Below are positions 29,510 to 37,359 of a stretch of 64,000 nucleotides of DNA, one piece after another (positions within the stretch are counted from its first letter, which is position 1; each line of letters starts with the position of its first letter). A program made the translations under genes and the position numbers. The notes beneath the pieces are model-generated. The model was given only the letters and a program-made list of their open reading frames with translations, had not been told where the DNA came from and ran no database searches. The stretch comes from RH-AL1 sp965249685 (lineage in GTDB: Bacteria > Pseudomonadota > Alphaproteobacteria > Rhizobiales > Beijerinckiaceae): positions 2,108,001 to 2,172,000 of the forward strand of contig CBDFMN010000003.1 of assembly GCA_965249685.1 (NCBI GenBank). Reading direction: 5' to 3'.

Positions 29510-31036
29510 TCAGGTGTTGTAGGCGCGCTCGCCGTGTTCGGCGATGTCGAGGCCCTCGCGCTCGACGTCGGTCGAGACGCGCAGGCCGATCGTCACGTCG
29601 ATCAGCTTGTAGAAGATGGCCGAGAGGATGCCCGACCAGAGCAGAGTGAAGGCGACGACCTTCGCCTGGATGAGGACCTGAGTCATCATGTCGTAGGTGC
29701 CGGGTGCGCCTGTGCCGGGTTTTAGCGTGTAGTCGGTGAGGCCCGTCCCGCCGAGCGCCGGCGACACCAGGATGCCGGTGCCAATAGCGCCTAAGATACC
29801 CCCGACGCAGTGGATACCGAACACGTCGAGCGAATCGTCGTAGCCGATCTTGTTCTTCACCACGGAGACGAAGAAGAAGCAGACGACACCGACCACGAGG
29901 CCGAGCACGATCGCCCCCATCGGACCGCAATAGCCGCAGGCCGGTGTAATGGCGACGAGGCCGGCGATGGCGCCCGAGCACATGCCGAGCAGCGAGGGCT
30001 CGCCCTTCACCATCCACTCCGCAAAGAGCCAGGCGAGCGTCGCGGCGGCGGTGGCGATGAACGTGTTGACGAACACCATCGCCGTCGTGCCGTTGGCCTC
30101 CAGGTTGGAACCGGCGTTAAAGCCGAACCAACCGACCCACAGGAGCGAGGCGCCGATCATCGTCATGACGAGCGAGTGCGGAGGCATCGGCTCCCGCGGG
30201 TAACCGATACGCTTGCCCAACAGCAGCGCTCCGACGAAGCCGGCGATGCCGGCGTTAATGTGCACCACCGTGCCGCCCGCGAAGTCGAGGGCGCCGAGCT
30301 GGTTGAAGTAGCCGGCGTTGCCCGTGACTTTGTCGAGGGCCGCCTGCGCCGTCGCCTTGGCTGCGTCGCCCTGTGCGGCAGCGAGAGCCTTGGCCGCGTC
30401 GCCGACCGCGTCGGGACCCTGCCAGAACCACACCGCGTGCGCGATGGGGAAGTAGACGAAGGTGACCCAGAGCAGGATGAAGACGATAAGCGAGGAGAAC
30501 TTCATGCGCTCGGCGAAGGAGCCCACAATCAGCGCCGGCGTGATGCAGGCGAAGGTCATCTGGAACGCCATGTAGACGTATTCGGGAATGACGACGCCGT
30601 TGGAAAAGGTCGCGGCGGTCGAGTCAGGCGTCAGCCCCCGAAGAAAGGCGCGGTCGAAGCCGCCGATGAACCCATTGATGGTGTCGGGACCAGAGGTGAA
30701 GGCGAGCGAGTAGCCGTAGAGCGCCCAGACGATCGACACGAGCGAGACGATCATGAAGACCTGGGAGAGGACCGACAGCATGTTCTTGGCGCGCACGAGG
30801 CCGCCGTAGAAGAGCGCGAGACCCGGTATAGACATCATCAGCACGAGCGCCGTCGAAATCAGCATCCAGCTGGTGTCGCCCTTGTTCGGCACCGGAGCGG
30901 CCGGTGCCGCAGCGACCGCGGCCGTGGCGGCCTCCGTGGTGGCGGTCTGCGCCCAAGCCCATCCCGAACTCGCCGTCGCAGCAAGAAAGCCAAGCCCAAG
31001 CGCCGCGCCGGCGCTCTTCGGCCTTACAGTGGTCAT
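29510..31036 (-). CDS. amtB: ammonium transporter AmtB
   Basis: AmtB conducts ammonium across the inner membrane and is blocked by GlnK. The ~508-residue protein begins with a signal-type hydrophobic stretch (GAALGLGFLAATASSGWAWA) and an Ala-rich spacer, then eleven helices with the family features LALFYGGLVRAKNMLS, VHINAGIAGFVGA and FGIHCVGGILGAIGTG. Compared with the classical protein there is an Ala/Lys-rich insertion (DAAKALAAAQGDAAKATAQA) in a periplasmic loop. The ATG is supported by GGGGGAA seven bases upstream. It is the second gene of the glnK-amtB operon (41-base gap). Confidence 0.95.
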   Translation of the reverse strand: MTTVRPKSAGAALGLGFLAATASSGWAWAQTATTEAATAAVAAAPAAPVPNKGDTSWMLISTALVLMMSIPGLALFYGGLVRAKNMLSVLSQVFMIVSLVSIVWALYGYSLAFTSGPDTINGFIGGFDRAFLRGLTPDSTAATFSNGVVIPEYVYMAFQMTFACITPALIVGSFAERMKFSSLIVFILLWVTFVYFPIAHAVWFWQGPDAVGDAAKALAAAQGDAAKATAQAALDKVTGNAGYFNQLGALDFAGGTVVHINAGIAGFVGALLLGKRIGYPREPMPPHSLVMTMIGASLLWVGWFGFNAGSNLEANGTTAMVFVNTFIATAAATLAWLFAEWMVKGEPSLLGMCSGAIAGLVAITPACGYCGPMGAIVLGLVVGVVCFFFVSVVKNKIGYDDSLDVFGIHCVGGILGAIGTGILVSPALGGTGLTDYTLKPGTGAPGTYDMMTQVLIQAKVVAFTLLWSGILSAIFYKLIDVTIGLRVSTDVEREGLDIAEHGERAYNT

Positions 31037-31077
31037 AGAAAGTTCCCCCAAATGGTCATTAAGAACGTGAAAAAAGA

Positions 31078-31416
31078 TCAGAGCGCGTCGAGGTCGCGCT
31101 CGCCGGTGCGGATCCGCACCGCCTGTTCGACATCCGTCACGAAGATCTTACCGTCGCCGATCTGGCCGGTACGCGCGGAGGCGGTAATCGCGTCCATGAC
31201 CGGGCCGAGAAGGTCGGGCGAGACACCGACCTCGATTTTCAGCTTGGGCAGGAAGCTCACGGCATATTCCGCGCCGCGGTAGATTTCGGTATGGCCCTTC
31301 TGGCGGCCATAACCCTTGACCTCAGTGACGGTCATGCCGTGCACGCCGACGTTCGTCAGGGCGTCGCGGACCTCTTCCAGTTTAAACGGCTTGATGATCG
31401 CCATCACCAGTTTCAT
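31078..31416 (-). CDS. glnK: nitrogen regulatory protein P-II (GlnK)
   Basis: The 112-residue PII trimer subunit senses 2-oxoglutarate and energy charge and plugs AmtB. The uridylylation site Tyr51 is in HTEIYRGAEYAVSFLPK, and the C-terminal TGQIGDGKIFV loop is intact. The start MKLVMAIIKPFK is fixed by GGGAGG five bases upstream; the frame runs seven codons further up but this is not needed. It leads the glnK-amtB operon. Confidence 0.95.
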   Translation of the reverse strand: MKLVMAIIKPFKLEEVRDALTNVGVHGMTVTEVKGYGRQKGHTEIYRGAEYAVSFLPKLKIEVGVSPDLLGPVMDAITASARTGQIGDGKIFVTDVEQAVRIRTGERDLDAL

Positions 31417-31488
31417 CGTGACCTCCCTCACCTGCATGCGGCTTCCCGTCGCCCCAGACGCGAAGACCCTCGTGAGCTATCAAGCAAT

Positions 31489-31504
31489 AGCAAGAGCCGG
31501 GCCG
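31489..31504 (-). promoter_or_regulatory. possible sigma-54 (-24/-12) promoter of glnK-amtB
   Basis: On the minus strand CGGCCC-N5-TTGCT has the obligatory GG and GC at 10-base spacing and matches part of the TGGCAC-N5-TTGCA consensus, ~72 bases before the glnK start. NtrC/sigma-54 control of glnK-amtB is well established in proteobacteria. The -24 half is imperfect, so this is tentative. Confidence 0.38.
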
Positions 31505-31670
31505 ATACAACCCAGTGCGCGGTGGCAAATCGCTTTTCCGCCACAAAATTTCTAATACGTGTCTGAAAAGGGGCGCTTGGCTCGCAAAGGCGCCGAGTTC
31601 TGACAGGGCCGCTAGGCCGTCGGCTCATGCTCCAGCTGAGCGGTAGACGCCAGCCAGACTTGCGTCCACG

Positions 31671-32531
31671 CTAAGCTCGGCGCTGGCGGATCACGCCTTC
31701 CTGCATGACCGAAGCGACGAGGCGGCCGCCACGGTCGAAGATGAGGCCTCGAGCCAGGCCCAGGCCACCGCACGTGGTCGGGCTGTCCTGAGCGTAGAGA
31801 AGCCATTCGTCGGCGCGGCCCGGGCGGTGGAACCAGAGAGCATGGTCGAGGCTCGCCACCGCGAATTCCGGCTCGAACAAGGTGCGTCCGTGCGCGGCGA
31901 GCGCAACGTCGATCAACGTCAGGTCCGACATGTAGGCGAGAGCCGCACGATGGGTCGCGGCATCGTCAGGCAGGCGTCCGTTGGCGCGCATCCAGACGTG
32001 CTGCGTCGGCTGCGGGCCGTCCGAACCATTGTAGCGCCCGAGCGCGCAGGGGCGCACCTCCACCGCCTGCCGCGTCCGCAGCCATTCGCGCAAGCCGGCC
32101 GGCCCGGCCCAGCCAGAAACGTCGTCGTCCGTGAAAAGCGAGGGGAGGCTTTCCGGGCTGGGCACGTCAGGCATGGCGGCCGCGTGGTCGAGGCCGACTT
32201 CGCCGACGTGAAAGGAAGCAGTCATCTCGAAAATCCGCCGCGCCGCCTGCACGGCCACGCAACGACGCGCGGCGAAGCTATGCCCGTCGCGCAGGCGCTC
32301 CACCTGGTAGGTGATCGGCATGGCCGGATCGCCGGGCGAAAGGAAATAGGCGTGGAGGGAATGCGGCACCCGTCCCTCCACCGTTTGGGAGACCGCGACC
32401 AGCGCCTGAGCCACAAAGAGGCCGCCGAAGACGCGGCGTCCCGCCGGCGACGGCACATGGCCGTGGAACACGTCGGCCGCGACCGGCTCGATCGCGAGCG
32501 CGCCGAGCAGTGCTTGAAGGTCACGTGCCAT
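31671..32531 (-). CDS. tesB: acyl-CoA thioesterase II (TesB)
   Basis: TesB hydrolyses medium/long-chain acyl-CoA to free acid and CoA. The 286-residue double hot-dog protein has GGLFVAQALVA and SLHAYFLSPGD in the first half; the catalytic residues of the second half lie in YMSDLTLIDV (Asp), SLDHALWFHR and SVMQEGVIR (Gln). It stands near glnK-amtB as in many Rhizobiales, but is not obviously in their operon. Confidence 0.92.
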   Translation of the reverse strand: MARDLQALLGALAIEPVAADVFHGHVPSPAGRRVFGGLFVAQALVAVSQTVEGRVPHSLHAYFLSPGDPAMPITYQVERLRDGHSFAARRCVAVQAARRIFEMTASFHVGEVGLDHAAAMPDVPSPESLPSLFTDDDVSGWAGPAGLREWLRTRQAVEVRPCALGRYNGSDGPQPTQHVWMRANGRLPDDAATHRAALAYMSDLTLIDVALAAHGRTLFEPEFAVASLDHALWFHRPGRADEWLLYAQDSPTTCGGLGLARGLIFDRGGRLVASVMQEGVIRQRRA

Positions 32532-32627
32532 GCGTCACCCGCGATGGCCGTGCAGGTTCATGACCCGTCGTGCGGGGCAGACCCGTAGCGCCGCGTGGCG
32601 TGTGGTGCACCATCGGCCGGCGCCCGC

Positions 32628-32864
32628 TCACACGTCGAGCGCGCGTGCCTCTTCCGGCAGCATGATAGGGATGCCGTCGCGGATGGGATAGGCGAGCCGG
32701 GCGACGCGCGAGATCAGCTCCTGCGCCGCCGCGTCATACTCCAGGGTGGTCTTCGTCAGCGGGCAAACAAGGATCTCGAGGAGGCGCGGATCGATGCGCG
32801 AAGCCTCCGCCGTTCTCTCCTCGGGCAGGGCCGGCACCAGCCCCCTCTCGCCGCGCTCGTCCAT
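32628..32864 (-). CDS. Trm112-family zinc-ribbon-like small protein (UPF0434)
   Basis: A 78-residue protein with IDPRLLEILVCPLTKTTLEY, AYPIRDGIPIMLPEEA, the Trm112/YcaR fold. In other organisms Trm112 proteins activate methyltransferases; in bacteria the partner is unclear. The ATG is chosen because AAGGAG lies six bases upstream; a GTG six codons earlier would start one base after the stop of the LON-domain gene but has no such site. Probably co-transcribed with that gene. Confidence 0.88.
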   Translation of the reverse strand: MDERGERGLVPALPEERTAEASRIDPRLLEILVCPLTKTTLEYDAAAQELISRVARLAYPIRDGIPIMLPEEARALDV

Positions 32865-32883
32865 TCCGTCTCCTTCGCTCACT

Positions 32884-33552
32884 CTATTGCAACGTGTTCG
32901 GCGCGTTGCGACCGCGCGCCAGTTCGACCTCGGTGATCGCCACGAGCACGTCGGCGCGGACCTTGAGGTCGGTCGCCTCCAGCAGCGCCTGTTTTTCGCG
33001 CGGGCCGAACGGGCTCATCATGGACAGCGCATTGACCAGCGCCTCGTTGGGCGCGCCGTTGATGGAATCCCAATCGATCTGCAACTCGTTCGCCTTGGCG
33101 AAGTCGCGCAGCGTGCGCAGGACGCCGTCGCGGTCGACCGCCGCCTCGCCAGAGCGCGGGCTGAAGTCCACCGCGAAGGGATGGAAATCGGCCTTGGCCT
33201 GCCGATATGGCGTCAGCGCCGCGATCTCGTCGACCACTGCGAAGCGAGCGACGCCGGTCAAGGTGACGATATAGCGGCCATCCCCGGATTCCGCGAACTG
33301 GGTGATGCGCCCGGCGCAGCCAACCTTGAACAGGCCCGGCCCCTCGCGGCCGGTCTCGGTCTGAGGGTCGGGCTGGATCATGCCGATCAGCCGATGACCC
33401 TTCAGCGCATCGTCGACCAACGCGAGATAGCGCGGCTCGAAGATATTCAGCGGCAATTGTCCGCGCGGCAGCAGCAGCGCGCCGGAAAGGGGGAACAGGG
33501 GAACGACACTCGGCATGTCGTTGGGCGTCGTCGCGCCGTCGTCATTGCTCAT
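32884..33552 (-). CDS. LON-substrate-binding-domain protein
   Basis: A 222-residue protein that matches only the N-terminal (LAN/PUA-like) domain of Lon protease: VVPLFPLSGALLLPRGQLPL, IFEPRYLALVDDAL, FKVGCAGRITQF and a C-terminal helical bundle. No ATPase or protease domain follows. The function of such stand-alone proteins is unknown; a role in protein quality control is suggested by its constant neighbour, the CnoX-like thioredoxin upstream. Confidence 0.9.
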   Translation of the reverse strand: MSNDDGATTPNDMPSVVPLFPLSGALLLPRGQLPLNIFEPRYLALVDDALKGHRLIGMIQPDPQTETGREGPGLFKVGCAGRITQFAESGDGRYIVTLTGVARFAVVDEIAALTPYRQAKADFHPFAVDFSPRSGEAAVDRDGVLRTLRDFAKANELQIDWDSINGAPNEALVNALSMMSPFGPREKQALLEATDLKVRADVLVAITEVELARGRNAPNTLQ

Positions 33553-33632
33553 CGCTCATCCATTTCTGCTTCGCCGCGCCCCGCAATAGAGCGGATGGCG
33601 AAGGCGCCGATCCTACGACCGGCCGCTAGCCT

Positions 33633-34538
33633 TCATGAAAATAGGAGCGTCGATAGCTTTCTGCGAGCCGTAAGAGTGGCGGGATCCATCAGACTCCAGG
33701 CTTCGAAGAACTGCAGGAGCTGCTTGCGCGCGCCATCGTCGTTCCAGGAACGGTCGCTTTTCATGATCGCGAGCAGCGCGTCGGCGGCCTCGCCGCGTTG
33801 TCCGCCCGCGTTGAGCGCCAGCGCCAAGTCGAAGCGGGCCTGATGGTCGCTAGGGTCCGCCTCTAGACGGCGCGTGAGTTCGGCGACGTCGCCGAGGCCG
33901 CTGGCCTGATCCGCAAGATCAAGGGCCGCGCGGGCGGCGAGCACCCCAGGGTCCTTGTCACCTGAAGCCGGGACCTGCGCGGAAATGGCGCGGGCGCCAT
34001 CAAGGTCGCCGGCGGCGACGAAGGCACGAAGCAGACCAGTGAGCGCCGGCACGTGTTCGGGATCAGCCTCGACGATCGCCGAGAAGATGGCGGCGGCCGT
34101 GGCAGAGTCGCCCGCCTCCAGTGCCGCTTCCGCCTCGGCAACGGCATCCTCGGTCCCATCCTCGATCGGCCCGACCAGCCGCTCGATAAAGCCGCGGATC
34201 TGCGCCTCCGGAAGCGCGCCCATGAACCCGTCGACCGGCTGGCCTCGCTGGAAAGCGAAGACGGCCGGCGCGCCGCGGACCCCGAGACGAGCAGCGATCT
34301 GCGGGTGCTGGTCGATATTCATACGCACCAATTTGACCCGCCCGGCCGCCGCCGCGACCGCCTTCTCCAGCGCCGCGGAAAGCTCGCGGCTCGCGGGCGA
34401 GGCGGACGAACAGAAGTCCACGAGTACGGGCTGTCGCGCCGAAGCGCTGATCACGTCGGCGGAGAAGCCGGCGGAGGTGGTCTCCCGCACCAGCCCATCG
34501 CTCGCCGCGCTCCCGAAGGCCTGTCCTGGCTCCACCAT
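33633..34538 (-). CDS. CnoX/YbbN-type thioredoxin-TPR co-chaperone
   Basis: A 301-residue protein with an N-terminal thioredoxin fold (~20-125: PVLVDFCSSAS, VKLVRMNIDQHP, GVRGAPAVFAFQRGQPVDGF) and C-terminal tetratricopeptide-like helices (~135-300) with AEAALEAGD and ARFDLALALNAGGQRGEA. CnoX protects proteins during bleach or heat stress and hands them to chaperonins. The usual WCGPC is replaced by ASPAS, so both redox cysteines are serine and a reductase role is excluded. The ATG is preceded by GAGGAGA; the frame continues 87 codons upstream through Arg-rich non-protein sequence. Confidence 0.88.
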   Translation of the reverse strand: MVEPGQAFGSAASDGLVRETTSAGFSADVISASARQPVLVDFCSSASPASRELSAALEKAVAAAAGRVKLVRMNIDQHPQIAARLGVRGAPAVFAFQRGQPVDGFMGALPEAQIRGFIERLVGPIEDGTEDAVAEAEAALEAGDSATAAAIFSAIVEADPEHVPALTGLLRAFVAAGDLDGARAISAQVPASGDKDPGVLAARAALDLADQASGLGDVAELTRRLEADPSDHQARFDLALALNAGGQRGEAADALLAIMKSDRSWNDDGARKQLLQFFEAWSLMDPATLTARRKLSTLLFS

Positions 34539-34762
34539 CGTCGTCGTCTCCTCGGGCCACGCCCGCCCCGTTCCCGCCGAACATGTGGCGCGGCGAGCGT
34601 CAGTGCAACAGGGTCGGCGCCGCCGACGCGGCTTTCCCCCACGCTCTCGTGCGAGATGGGCGCGCGCCGCCCGTCCGTGACGCCGCGTAATTTCCCGTTT
34701 GCGCCTGCCCCGGTTTCCGCCTATATGTCTGTGGCGCGACGGTTTACCGGCTCGCATCGGAT

Positions 34763-34837
34763 GCGGGTGTAGCTCAGTGGTAGAGCACAACCTTGCCAAG
34801 GTTGGGGTCGAGGGTTCGAATCCCTTCGCCCGCTCCA
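34763..34837 (+). tRNA. tRNA-Gly (anticodon GCC)
   Basis: A complete 75-base cloverleaf: acceptor GCGGGTG / CGCCCGC (one G-U pair), D-arm GCTC..GAGC, anticodon stem CAACC / GGTTG with loop TTGCCAA (anticodon GCC), T-arm GAGGG-TTCGAAT-CCCTT, discriminator T and encoded CCA. It marks the end of the conserved block; accessory DNA begins right after its 3' end, a common integration point for mobile elements. Confidence 0.97.
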
Positions 34838-35197
34838 GACATTTTTAGGGATCCAGACGAGGGTCCTGTGCTTACCCTGCTCTCCTTCGTTCCAGCGGGT
34901 AAGTAAAAGGTTAGCACGCCGGTTGACTGTGGTCCTAAGCTGAGCGCGACTGCAGGCTTAGCTGAACGGCCCGAACGGGCTGATCATCGGAGTTGCCGGC
35001 TCTCTCCAGCTGCCTTTGCGGTCACCAAAGGTGCCGCCGGACGTCGTTCTCTTAGGTGCGGCGCCGTCTTCCAGGGCCTCGTTGCTTCGGCGATCTCCAA
35101 TCAGGCCGTGATTTGATCCGCCACTTCGCCGATCGTCCCGTTGGCGTGCTTATCGAGACTTGCGGATAGTCCTACTGATTTTGCCCGACGTCGACGT
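34838..35197. other. 360-base stretch without a recognisable gene after tRNA-Gly
   Basis: I see no open frame with protein-like composition and no integrase. There are short Arg/Ser-rich frames broken by stops on both strands, consistent with eroded sequence at an island edge. Confidence 0.4.
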
Positions 35198-35632
35198 CTA
35201 ATCTGGTCTGTATAGCGTGACGGCAAGCTCCACCGCCGGTCCGATACCAGAGAGCATCAGTATCTTAGGAGAGTTCAGGGCTCCCGAGCTTAAGACGATC
35301 TCACCCGCCTGCTGCAAGCGTTCGTAGTCGGGCCGCTGCCCACGGACATACACCATCGCGTTGACAGAGCTGCCGCCTCCAAGTTCCTTTCCCTGCTGGA
35401 CGGTGAGAGGCTTTCCATCGAGATGGGCTTGAGGCACGGTGGTATGGGGCCAGACGAACCAGCCGTATTGCGGGACTCTGAAGAATCCGCTTCGGATATG
35501 GATCAGGGCATTGATGGCAGGACCGCCGGCCGCAATGAGGGAACCTGCAGAACCGCCGCCGATGACGATCACGTCGTAACGTGCTTCGATCGACGCGCTG
35601 GGACCGGTTTGATGCGTTTCAATCTCCGGCAA
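35198..35632 (-). pseudogene. GMC-family oxidoreductase remnant with internal deletions
   Basis: The 144-residue frame contains recognisable blocks of an FAD-dependent GMC (choline/alcohol dehydrogenase-like) enzyme in the right order but with large parts missing: the FAD motif VIVIGGGSAGS, then directly FRVPQYGWFVWPHTTVPQ and GKELGGGSSVNAMVYVRGQRP, then a jump of roughly 180 residues to EIVLSSGALNSPKILMLSGIGPA, where it ends. The whole His/Asn catalytic C-terminal domain is absent. Intact members are ~530 residues. Both internal deletions keep the frame, which is unusual for random decay, but a working enzyme is not expected. Confidence 0.8.
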
Positions 35633-35700
35633 GTCGATACAAGATCAACGGGAGCGGCTGGGCTGGCTTTTGTTGATTATAGTGTTTGGCTTGATTTACT

Positions 35701-35741
35701 GGGTTTTATGTCCTTTCCGATAGTCACGCAAAGTGGCAAGT
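35701..35741. repeat. dispersed 41-base element, copy 1
   Basis: GGGTTTTATG-TCCTTTCCGA...AAGTGGCAAGT; matches 35 of 41 bases of a second copy at 47313-47353. Each lies in an intergenic region next to regulators. The conserved ends (GGGTTTTANGTCCTTTC and AAGTGGCAAGT) suggest a protein-binding site rather than coding sequence. Confidence 0.6.
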
Positions 35742-35781
35742 CATACAAGCATGGTCACTCTGAACATCGTCCGAGCCCTGA

Positions 35782-36277
35782 TCAACTCGTAGACTTACTT
35801 ATTAACACGTAGACCTCGTTGACCGGTGCGTCTGCGCGCACTTTGCCGGCCTCCTTGCGCCGGAGACAGCAACATTCCGATGGCGTCCCGCAACACAGAG
35901 GCTGCAGCCTCCACATTATGAGTGGCCTCTGCCGCATCAGCGGATTCCTCCAGCAGGGCGACGAGCGCGAGCTTCGCCGATGCACCTGAGACCATTTCCC
36001 AGAACGTGATTCGGAAAGCTGCCCCGGCTTCCCCAGCCTCGCCTCCCCCCGCTATTTCAGCGAGGAGGCCGAGGCGTCGCACGATCGCGGTCTCGACCAG
36101 CATCTGCTTGGTCCGAAAGTGCCGGACTACCGTGCCGATCCCGATGCTGGTCCGGCGTGCTATCTCCTTGGTCGAACCGGCTGTGGCGAACCCGCCGAAG
36201 ACTTTTTCGGCTGCGGCCCCGATTTGCCTGCGCGTGGCTTGGCATCCAGCTACGCTTTCCCAATGGCAAGGCCCCAT
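35782..36277 (-). pseudogene. TetR/AcrR-family regulator, frameshifted
   Basis: The first ~140 codons read as a TetR regulator: helix-turn-helix STKEIARRTSIGIGTVVRHFRTKQMLVE followed by the start of the ligand domain. After LLSPAQ an extra base near 35853 throws the frame; reading the neighbouring frame restores family sequence (EAGKVRADAPVNEVYVL), which then stops early. So the gene has one frameshift and a shortened C-terminus. It is divergent from the intact TetR gene at 36356, with an operator-like palindrome between them. Confidence 0.68.
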
Positions 36278-36324
36278 CGTTTTCTCGGTCCTATCCTTGA
36301 TCTACGCGGTCGATCGTACAACAT

Positions 36325-36339
36325 TAGACCAGTCGTCTT
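36325..36339. promoter_or_regulatory. TetR operator copy 1
   Basis: TAGACCAGTCGTCTT: 14 of 15 bases of the palindrome TAGACCAGTCGTCTA (reverse complement of the copy at 48798). It lies 16 bases before the start of the TetR gene, as expected for autoregulation. Confidence 0.65.
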
Positions 36340-36355
36340 TTACTGAGGGATAGCG

Positions 36356-36961
36356 ATGGCGATCGCAGCAGAACCTGGGAAAGCCACTGATGTACGATCC
36401 CACATCCTCGACACGGCCCAGCTCCTTATCGCGGCGCGCGGGTTCTCGGGCGTAGGTCTGAACGAGATCCTTGTTGGTGCGCGCGTTCCCAAGGGATCGT
36501 TCTATTACTATTTCGCTTCGAAAGAGGCATTTGGCTCCGACCTCCTGGAACACTATTTCAGCAAGTATCTGATCGAACTTGACGGGCTGCTCGGCGACAA
36601 GCGAATTCCGGCGCGCAAGCGGCTCGCAGCCTATTGGCGCTTTTGGCGGGACAATCAGGAAAGCGACGACCCCGAAGGCAAGTGTCTTGCAGTAAAACTC
36701 GGCGCTGAGGTTTCCGACATATCCGAAGACATGCGCGTTGCGTTGAAAAACGGCACGTCGGCGATTATTCATCGCCTGTCGCAGGTCGTGAAGGAAGGTC
36801 TGGCGGATGGTTCAATCGAAAGCTCGCGAGACCCTAACGACCTCGCCGAAACGCTCTACCAGCTTTGGCTCGGCGCGAGCACGATGGCAAAGATCGCGCG
36901 CAGCGCACGTCCCTTCGATAGGGCAGTGAGCGCGACCGATCAAATTCTCTCAGGAAAGTAG
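36356..36961 (+). CDS. TetR-family regulator, NemR-like
   Basis: A 201-residue repressor. DNA-binding helices: GFSGVGLNEILVGARVPKG then SFYYYFASKEAF. The ligand domain has EGKCLAVKLGAEVSDISEDM; Cys110 sits where E. coli NemR has its sensor cysteine (C106). It precedes an aldehyde dehydrogenase and an old yellow enzyme, the same partners as in the nemRA-type electrophile response. It is ~60% identical by eye to the TetR at 48824. A palindromic operator stands upstream of its own start and another in the promoter of the next operon, suggesting it represses both until an electrophile (quinone, aldehyde, hypochlorite) modifies it. Confidence 0.88.
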   Translation: MAIAAEPGKATDVRSHILDTAQLLIAARGFSGVGLNEILVGARVPKGSFYYYFASKEAFGSDLLEHYFSKYLIELDGLLGDKRIPARKRLAAYWRFWRDNQESDDPEGKCLAVKLGAEVSDISEDMRVALKNGTSAIIHRLSQVVKEGLADGSIESSRDPNDLAETLYQLWLGASTMAKIARSARPFDRAVSATDQILSGK

Positions 36962-36984
36962 GCAGCGATCGGAAGAAAAATCGC

Positions 36985-37014
36985 TTGACACATCTTGTAG
37001 ACGACCGGTCTAAT
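36985..37014 (+). promoter_or_regulatory. promoter with TetR operator copy 2
   Basis: TTGACA (36985-36990) and TCTAAT (37009-37014) are 18 bases apart, a good sigma-70 promoter. The perfect palindrome TAGACGACCGGTCTA (36998-37012) fills the spacer and covers the -10, so a bound repressor would block RNA polymerase. It drives the aldehyde dehydrogenase / old yellow enzyme operon. Confidence 0.78.
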
Positions 37015-37359
37015 ATGTACCTCTAGTCGGGAAGGAAGTTCACCGGACGCCAATGTTGACCTTTCGTGCGAGCAGGACCGTCCAATCCGCTGTCGTCCCC
37101 GAACGGGCTTGGTATGCGGGCGCTGGCAATCAGGCGGCACTTCGCCGCCGCCTGCAGGGTAGCACCGCCAAAATGTAGCTCATCGAGTGTACGGACGCGC
37201 TGCGTAAGCGCGAGGAGGAGCGTCATCGAAAGCACAAGCCGTCACTGCGCCAGCGGCGACGGCTTGCCAAGCGAAAGCCGCACGTCGCGACCCTAAACCA
37301 TGGGATCGGCGGAAAGATTTTCCGACCACCGCCTGCCTCGAACCACAAGGATTTATACG
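37015..37359 (+). other. 345-base leader between promoter and aldehyde dehydrogenase
   Basis: No convincing gene. Several short frames exist on both strands without family features. It contains AT-poor segments with small inverted repeats near 37130-37155 (GGCGGCACTTCGCCGCCGCC). Either a long 5' untranslated leader or a remnant of inserted DNA. Confidence 0.35.
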
